Shown here: piece by piece, positions 56,788 through 64,000 of the stretch
Numbering within the stretch: position 1 is the first letter of the stretch
Layout: every line of letters begins with the position of its first letter
Source of the DNA: Amphirosellinia nigrospora
Taxonomy: Eukaryota > Ascomycota > Sordariomycetes > Xylariales > Xylariaceae
Direction: 5' to 3'
Assembly: GCA_004123355.1 (NCBI GenBank)
Contig: SCHM01000001.1
Span: 6,192,001-6,256,000 of the forward strand
DNA: 64,000 bases
Notes under the pieces: generated by a model
Database searches by the model: none
Told to the model about the DNA's origin: nothing
Seen by the model: the letters and a program-made list of their open reading frames with translations, nothing else
Translations under genes and position numbers: made by a program

Positions 56788-59502
56788 TTTAGTCTTGGTC
56801 AGACGCTGTCACGGTATGCTACGGAATAACCTCAGGATAGTGGATATCGGGCACGGGCGTATAACCACAACTATATATTGCCGAAACTAGATCTATCAGG
56901 TAGATAGGATTTCTTCCCTCCTTGTGCAATAACAATAAGTCAATACTGAAAGTACCAGCAGTGTGAACTGTGACAGACGCGCAGTGAAAGTGTGGAGTGG
57001 TGTGGCGGGAACTTGAACTAGCAAGTAAAACGTCAGGTCTATTGCAATAGAAAGCTGAGGCTTGGAGGAGAAGAAAACAAGAAGGGGGAATGGAGAGGAT
57101 GGGGGATTTGTTTGTTTACATATTCAGACGCGAGGCGATTAAGGTTTATCGTAACAAATCCTATAATAACTCTGCTGTTTTTAGGTTTGAATTTGCAGCC
57201 ACATCGTGGTTCAACCTGATTTGTATTTCACCATTCTCTAGAAAGTCTCATCATTCTTGCCCTTGGTGCGTCCTGGATTACGTATCCTGTACATTTATTC
57301 AACCTGGGCTAAGTCACATCATTCTTTCTTCCCCCTTTGTAGTCTATTTAAACCCGCCTTCTCCAATCGTACAAACATAAATAGACATTAGTGATATAGG
57401 TTGACCAGCTGCATGCTTATAACAAATACAACCCAATGACTACATTGTAAGAAACGTGCAATACCACAACATTGGTGGAGTCCATGGCAGTCCATAGTTC
57501 GCTGAAATACAGAAATACAAAAACACAACCAAACTTTATCAACAGCCCAAATTGTTATGAAAACCATCACTCGCGCCAGAGTCGTCACTATTACTACGGA
57601 CTACTGCACCCCATCAACAGGAACTGTGATGCTTGTAACATTCCTCCTACGACAAGCTTGGCAGGGACAGCACCGACACTCTCAACGCAGAACAATACTG
57701 TCTCTTTCAGACCCTGGAAAACGGGTACGCCCCTAATTCCGTCGGCCATCCTATCAGCCAGTCCTAAAAAAAGCAGTACAAGTCTGCTAAAGACGGAGAC
57801 ACTGCCAATTCCATCTCCTTCCATCTCTGCTGGTCCGGGTCTTGTCTCGGCTAGTCTAGGAGAACGCGCTGCCGCTGCCCTCAAGGTTGTCGCTTTCGGT
57901 TTCTCATATCTTTAAGGTGGTTTGGCGCGCTTCTGGATAGTGTTTCATTTTTGTTTTTCTTTTGTTTAACTAGTCAGTCTATTATTGCTTTAGGTGGTGG
58001 AGTCAAGTCCATAATTTGGTCCGATTTGTTCAACTTGTTTGTTTTGTTTGGCCCTCGTGAAGCAAGTCGCGCTTCCACTTTTTTCCTATGGCATGTTCTT
58101 CCGGTACTAACACATAATCACGACAGGCCTTTCTAATAATATTTAAAGCAATGACCGCATTGCTGTAGCTTCCCGGAGTTGGCGTTCTGGGGCGTGGTAT
58201 TTACGGGAACAACTGATGAACCTAAGAATACGTTGGTATGCTGATGCGACGATAAGTAAAAGTATCGCTTTGTTAAGGCGTTGTGTCTAAGTTAGTGAAA
58301 GGTGGTTATCTAGGAGAACAGCGGACAGACCTGCTCGAGATAGTGTAGACCAGGAAATTAATCTCTGCATGCTTTCTATTATAAAGTCGGCATTATCCTA
58401 AGCTTAGAAGCTATTGAATAAATGTACTTTAATGTTTATAAATGTTTTTTTTAATATATTATACATAGGTAAATGCTGCTTCTTAGTCACCTGACTGTGA
58501 GCAAAAGCAGCAAGCCCGCTAAGCCCATCTAGTCGCACGCTAAGGAATCTGTACTTGTACCCTAGAACCTGTTGTGCAACTCCAACCCAATCTTTTAACA
58601 ATTTTACTCTTTACCCTCCCTCAGGCGACAACACAATCAATCCCCTTTCACTCAAAATCTGCATTGCGCTGCAGGCACTTTCTGCCCTCGAGGACGGATA
58701 CTTCCCTTCTTAATACTACCTACCCTTTTGAATCTGTACCAGTCGCTAGGCTCTTCTTGAACAGTTGCCACAATCGTCGCCGCAACACGCCCCCGGCTGC
58801 AACCCGCTGACCTCACTGGGTGCAAGTATCTCATCAGCTCCATCGCTCGCCATCTTGCCAGACCCTCGCGCTCGGCCACCTGTCTCTCCATTTGACGTGC
58901 TTATCTTTCAAGCAGGCGAATTCGGCAGGCCTTGTTGATTCTCACCATCCAAGGGAATCCCGAGTTGACATATCGACAAGTCCTAACGGGAACGAGCCGC
59001 GTTATTTTTCGGCACGCTCTCGATCGCTTCTCGCGGTAAAAACCGCAGAATATCAGAAACCACCAAGTTGGCGTCCTCAACAGTGACAAGTTTTCATTTT
59101 CCCGACCGCTCTTAGGCCCCCTTTGCTGGGTCTACAGCGGCGTTAACACGAAGCCCCCCTAACTGGTCTGATACAATCAGCCGTTTTGTTATAGCCACAG
59201 AACCTCCTTATCCTTTACTCGCCCATTGCGCCTATCTTCACATCGGTTAGACTTGGCCATTTTCAGTTATCGGACTGGTCCTGGCCTACAGCTACTTCAT
59301 TCTGCAGTCGGCGTGCTGCTACGCCTGCTGCGACTCCGAATGTCGCTGGATTAGACCTCAACCAGTATGCGCGCCTTCGTGTAAATAGCCCATTCAAGGC
59401 TTCCTCCCCTTGGCCCATTTTCTGTTTTGCGCCCACATAGACTACACTGTATCGCCTCTTTATATTCTCGCAACACAGACTGCTGCCGCATCCTTGAGCA
59501 AC
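56788..59502. other. gene-poor region between the HNH gene and the magnesium transporter
   Basis: About 2.7 kb. Open frames at 57472-57915 (+) and 57594-57884 (-) overlap and neither is recognised. An AT-rich patch lies at 58380-58470. The segment 58,560-59,502 is C/T-rich on the + strand and probably is the long leader of the transporter gene. Confidence 0.4.
57594..57884 (-). CDS. unrecognised small open frame (96 codons), uncertain
   Basis: The predicted peptide is Leu/Val/Gly-rich with amphipathic segments (SRLVLLFLGLADRMADGIRG, FCVESVGAVPAKLVVGG). A longer frame on the opposite strand covers the same bases, so at most one is real. There is no homologue I recognise, no splice evidence and no promoter mark. 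Listed because it lies in an otherwise empty stretch. Confidence 0.15.
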   Translation of the reverse strand: MRAAAARSPRLAETRPGPAEMEGDGIGSVSVFSRLVLLFLGLADRMADGIRGVPVFQGLKETVLFCVESVGAVPAKLVVGGMLQASQFLLMGCSSP

Positions 59503-61433
59503 ATGTCGGATCACGAGGGAAGCAGTTTCTGGTAGGGTTTACGAGACCCAGTCCCCGAACTCGATGATCATCGCCATAATGCTGCTTCAGCACAGAGGCT
59601 AGACCGCCTCGCCGGGAACAGTCGACACACTCTACGGCTCTCGTCAGCATCTGGATACTGAGGGACCATACTCCCCGACCGATGTTAGAGTTAGGGATTT
59701 GAAGAAGCTATTATTGACGAAGATGACGTCGATGACGCCCCAACTAGCTTTCACCACGGACGCCGTCCAACCTTCACTTCCACAAACGAGCGAACCGCGT
59801 CGCCACCGAATTCTGTGAAAGCTTTTGCAGAAGCGCGCCGTCGTGAGCGTGCCTTCTCGGTTTCCGAGGACGAGGTGTTAATCAGGAAGAGGGCGAATTG
59901 CTCCACCGTACTCAATCACCATGAGCCGTAAAGCCAACGATCTGGACGTAGCAGACCCGTGACATTCGCTGCTGATGATACGGCTTCTTTGGCGACGAAT
60001 AAGACGGCGGAGGAAGATGTATGTTTTCCTATGCAGGAAGACCATCGGCGGGATCAACTTTACATCGATTTCGACTACCTGGAGATCTTTGTCGCGTCAG
60101 AGGAGTTGGCGCGTAGACAGAGCCTAGAGGCACAGAAGGCTCCAAGAGTATTCCCAACTTTGCGAGCCGAGCAAAAAGCTGAGCACGGTGAACCAATGGT
60201 CACAACTGACGGAGATATTATTTACGTGCCTTCTACTACCTCCGACACCGATGAGAAGCCATCAAGGCCAGCTGAAGGCGCAGGGCTAGACTCTGGTAAT
60301 GGCCCTGTGGATAAGGAACATATGGATCAAACCGGTTCAGCTTCTTCTCGTCTGCGTGGGAATCAACTATTCATGCAGCCGAATTTGGAGACCTTGTGCT
60401 GCCTGGCGAAGACCTCCGCGGTCTTTTTAGTTTCCCCCGTGACGAGCCCGATGGTGTATGGTGGCTCAATGTCAATAGACCAACCGAAGAGGAGGTTCGA
60501 ACATTGTGTAAAGCCTTCGGTGTCCACCCATTAACAATCGAAGATATCACTACTCAAGAAGCTCGCGAGAAGATCGAGATTTTCCTTCCTACTACTTTGC
60601 ATGTTTCCGATCATTCAATGTAGTCCAAGATGAGGATGGACCCGATTACGAACCATTCAATATCTATGTAATCGTTTGGCGCGAGGGAACTTTGAGCTTC
60701 AGCTTTCAACCAAACAGCCATGCTTCCCAGGTCAGGAAAAGAATTGCCAACTTGAAGGAGTATGTTTCGCTGAGTAGCGATTGGATATGCTACGCTTTGA
60801 TGTAAGTTCCTTGCTGGCGTCGTTTAACAATCAACCATCGCTAACCAAGAACCATAGAGACAACATCGTCGATTCTTTTGCACCTGCGATCCATCGCATT
60901 GAATTACTCACTGAAGGCATTGAGGATTCAGTTTTTGTGGCACGCTCTGTCGACATGCATATGTTTCTCCGTAAACTTGCGGCGTTCGCAAAAACACTCT
61001 CGGTTTAATGCGAGTACTGGGCGGGAAAGCAGACGTTCTCAAAGGCTTCACCAAGCGATGCAACGAGAACTACAAGGTCACGCCGCGAATGGACATTGGT
61101 ATGTACCTTGGCGATATCCAAGACCATGTTGTCACGATGATGACCAACTTGGCACATTTCGAGAAGATCTATCTCGAGCACAGAGCAACTACCTCGCTCA
61201 GCTCACCATCGACAGCATTTCGCAAGGGACGCAGACCAACGCTGTTCTTAGCAAGATCACATTCATTGCACTGTCATTGTGCCGCTCAATATTGTCACTG
61301 GACTCTTTGGCATGAACGTCGGCGTACCTTTTGCTGATAACCACATCTGAACGCCTTTTTCGGCATCCTTGGAAGTCTGGCAGGATTCGTCGTCGTAGCG
61401 CTACTGTTGGCTCGACGCTTGCGGCTCATCTAG
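59503..61433 (+). CDS. CorA-family magnesium transporter, Alr1/Mnr2-like
   Basis: Alr1/Mnr2 proteins are fungal CorA-type channels that carry Mg2+ across the plasma or vacuolar membrane. The proposed start at 59503 gives MSDHEGSSFW. The long cytosolic N-terminus includes FEEAIIDEDDVDDAPTSFHH and KAFAEARRRERAFSVSEDEV. The CorA core begins LPGEDLRGLFSFPRDEPDGV and WWLNVNRPTEEEVRTLCKAF, then VHPLTIEDITTQEAREKIEI. An intron at 60802-60857 joins WICYAL to DNIVDSFAPAIHRI. The pore signature VTGLFGMNVGVPFA (GMN motif, about 61283-61330) follows the first helix. The last helix is FGILGSLAGFVVVALLLARR before the stop at 61431-61433. At least six frame changes are seen, more than in most genes here. 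The distinctive motifs are all present. Confidence 0.88.
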
Positions 61434-64000
61434 TTACGCGCCAGCGCTGCCGGTTGCCGTCTAGTAACGCTGAGGTATTATGGTATAGCTTGGAATCTCC
61501 GGCTTCTCCTTTGTTGTATCTTCGCGCTTGTAGCAAGCGTTAATTCTTTCAGGCATTGATAGATATCCTATAGAAGTTATTCATGCAAGATCATGATGTT
61601 GATTCGTTTGCCCCAAACCGTGAAAAGACGTAGTTACAACCAGGCGCGAGTCAAGATCATGTCCGGCGCGCTTGCGTTCAACAGTGTGCAAGTAAACTAC
61701 GTCAAAAACGGCCCTATGCCGTAATTATTGACACATCAATCAATGATATCATTTATGAGATCTAGATAGACATTGTCTATTGTACAATACCTTAGGGTAA
61801 GGATGATGACGTCTTAAGACTTCTAGCGGGCCATCTGCTATTAGAACAAGTACTATGGGTGTATCTTCTAAAAAACAAAAAACATATCTCCTCTTGTCCT
61901 AGCCATGTTTAGGATAGAGATAAATCGGTTCCAAGCAGTACAGTGCTTGACCGAAAGCAGGGTGTAGCGAGGATGGCCTCAAGCCATGATACTCTCCACG
62001 GGTAGGTAAGACAAAGAATTTTTCGGCTAAGGCGGGCCGGTTTTTCATGCGCCAATCAGGGATTCTTTTGCTAAGAGGACTTGATCTCTGCTACTCGATG
62101 GGCGTAAGATAGGGTGAAATGGTTAAAGGGGATAGTGGTGCTGGGGACTTAATGAAGGGGGAGCCCCAAGGGCGGCTAAGCCTACGAAGCACGTAGAATA
62201 ATGAAAATTTAAACTCATAGGTAAACGAGTACGCAACCCGAGTTTCTCTAGTAACTCATTCTTGATTAATTGGTAAATATAAAAAGTTTCCGTGCACGCC
62301 TCGGGGGTGATCTCAGCCCCGAAATAAACCCCGAGAAACTCTCGGCGGATCAGTGTCACGATCGATCTTAGTTTGACACTAGGTGTGAATACTTGGCGAT
62401 AATCTACTAAAACCTAAATCTGAGGAGTCGACAATTACATCATAGGCTTGGCTATAAATACCACAGGATCCAGCATGTGTGTCATGAACCCTGCAGGGGT
62501 GGGGTGTAAACATCTGTTGTGGCACGGAGAAGCAGTGAAGTCATCTTCGTGGGCTCTTTGTGACTACTTGACTATATACAGAGAGTTTCTTTGTCCCGGT
62601 TGGATCCATGTGTCTAGATCCCTGTTTCTTGGCAATTTGTGCGCCTGTCAGTGAGGTAGCGTGCGGGCGTCTGTCACCAATGTAACAAAATTATTCATCT
62701 TACGAAGCTCCGTAGTTCAGTTCTTGCGCTCAAGGCGTCTCGTCTCGGGAAGTCTCCCGTTCCCATCGTCACCGCGCGCAGTCTACTACTGAACGAGGCA
62801 ATCTTATACAGTTACAATCACGCCATCTCATTCCTTTGGTCGTCGGCTAGTACCACGTTGACTGCAGCGCGCGAGCGTCGTCTAGACTTCCCGGAGCAGT
62901 GTAACACAGTTTGGTTGATCAAGACTTTTTTTTTTTTTTTGGATGCCTACGAGTCGGCGTCTATCTGTGGGTCGAGGGAAGAGAGGCTGACACTCGTGAA
63001 ACGCGGAACGAGCGGGCGAGAGGCGGGATATCCGCGCTTGTGTATCGTCGGAAAGAGTAAATAGTTCACTTGAACGTGTTACAAGCAGGTTGCCAAGATT
63101 TGTTGGAAGTCATCGTTGGATTCATGGAGGGAACCAATAGACAGTAAGGGCCATGCATGGTCTTATCTTTAGGAGGATTCATGCCGGTTAGATGGGGATG
63201 GAACCGTACTTACGCTACTATGCATGCATGTTCATCACCGATGTTAAGGGGGATCGTGAGGCTGGCTTCTCAGGGGAACCGTCGACGGCGACGGGATTCC
63301 TTTGCAGTAGGTGGTACACTTTTTATTTCGCCGTGCCCGATGTGAGATGAAGTGGTAGATGTTGGCTAGGGCAGGTGCCGTGTAAACGAATAGACACACG
63401 ACACGTTATTACATCATATTTGAGGTTGAAGTGAAAAGAGCCGAGTCCCTTGTGTCTTTTCATGTCAAATCAACGGCGGAAGCACGTCAGAATGCTACAC
63501 CCCCTATCACACGCATAATCCGCCTCTCTCTCGACATCTTTTGTTAGCTGTCATCTTCGCCGCCACGACGGTATAGTAGTTAATATATAGAGTCTCACTC
63601 CAATATAGAAATTACGACGACTCTCGTACGATCAGGAAGAAAGGCAGCCTCATAATCTCAATACGGTGTGACATAGCCTGACGACGTTGGTTTCACCACC
63701 GGCCTTCTCCTGTGTAACAAAAAGCAGAGGGTTACTTCTAGCATGGAATGCTGCGTCGCTTGAGGCCCAATGATCTCTCGCGATAGTAGTTGAACTGATA
63801 TTGTGACACATGAGACTTACGGCACCAGACGGGTAAGTCGCCAAGGCTCAAAGGATTAAGAAGCATCTACGATTTTGATTGACGGTATTGCGATATCATT
63901 ATTTCAGCCGCTTGGGTTGACTGGTGAAGTACCTTGATTTTGTAGTTGTATACCATACATGACCGTTACATCTCTCGGGACCTCAGGCTACAGCCCCCTT
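61434..64000. other. gene-free stretch to window end
   Basis: About 2.6 kb. It contains a T run (62926-62940), an AT-rich part at 62190-62290 and several unconserved short frames on both strands. The frame at 62123-62359 (-) is unrecognised. No gene, RNA or element can be supported. Confidence 0.4.

Noticed and set aside
62123-62359. Minus-strand open frame of 78 codons
   Set aside because: It has no ATG context, splice sites or motif that I recognise, and the surrounding DNA is AT-rich and empty.

Overview
The window is nuclear DNA of a filamentous ascomycete fungus, most likely a Sordariomycete. The evidence is short introns (about 50-70 nt, GTRNGT donors, CTRAY branch sites), a WOPR-type morphogenesis regulator of the Sge1/Ryp1/Wor1 type, single-copy housekeeping genes with fungus-specific features, and many intergenic TAGGTA/ACCTAGGT-type motifs. 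About twenty protein genes are supported. No CRISPR array, prophage, rRNA gene or intact mobile element was seen.

Layout. 0.4-3.9 kb: importin-13-type karyopherin (-). 5.0-7.2 kb: Xaa-Pro aminopeptidase P (+), convergent with a mitochondrial FUN14 protein (-). 8.8-9.3 kb: centromeric histone H3 (CENP-A) (-). 10.6-12.0 kb: GDP-mannose transporter (-). 13.0-14.1 kb: short-chain dehydrogenase (-). 14.6-15.5 kb: acireductone dioxygenase (-). 16.2-17.0 kb: derlin (-). 18.1-19.9 kb: lysophospholipid acyltransferase Ale1 (+). 21.7-24.6 kb: conserved serine-rich membrane protein of unknown function (-). 24.6-28.4 kb is gene-poor and holds an AT-rich patch and a hairpin. 28.5-29.6 kb: CAAX protease Rce1 (+). 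30.2-31.6 kb: ERMES subunit Mmm1 (-), divergent from Vps45 (+, 32.1-33.9 kb). 36.1-38.2 kb: mitochondrial tRNA-modifying Mto1 (+), convergent with cardiolipin synthase Crd1 (-). 41.9-43.0 kb: WOPR regulator (-) with long gene-free flanks. 46.8-49.2 kb: tyrosyl-DNA phosphodiesterase Tdp1 (-). 50.6-51.7 kb: Edc1-like PNRC-motif protein (-). 52.9-53.4 kb: Rbx1 (+), convergent with signal peptidase subunit Spc1 (-). 55.5-56.8 kb: HNH-nuclease-domain protein (-). 59.5-61.4 kb: CorA/Alr1-type magnesium transporter (+). 61.4-64 kb: no supported gene.

The genes do not form one pathway or a biosynthetic cluster. Several concern mitochondria (FUN14, Mmm1, Mto1, Crd1, and probably one isoform of the aminopeptidase) and several the secretory or endosomal system (GDP-mannose transporter, derlin, Ale1, Rce1, Vps45, Spc1).

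The most striking global observation is that most conserved genes carry one or more frame breaks, usually one missing base beside a short C or G run, while protein conservation continues unbroken on both sides. In seven genes adding the inferred missing bases restores a coding length divisible by three. I read this as consensus sequencing error in the assembly, not gene decay. Coordinates of genes are therefore firm, but reading frames need correction. I found no strong case for a previously undescribed biological system. The best leads are the CENP-A N-terminus, the PNRC-motif protein, the HNH protein, the conserved serine-rich protein, and the recurrent intergenic TAGGTA motifs.
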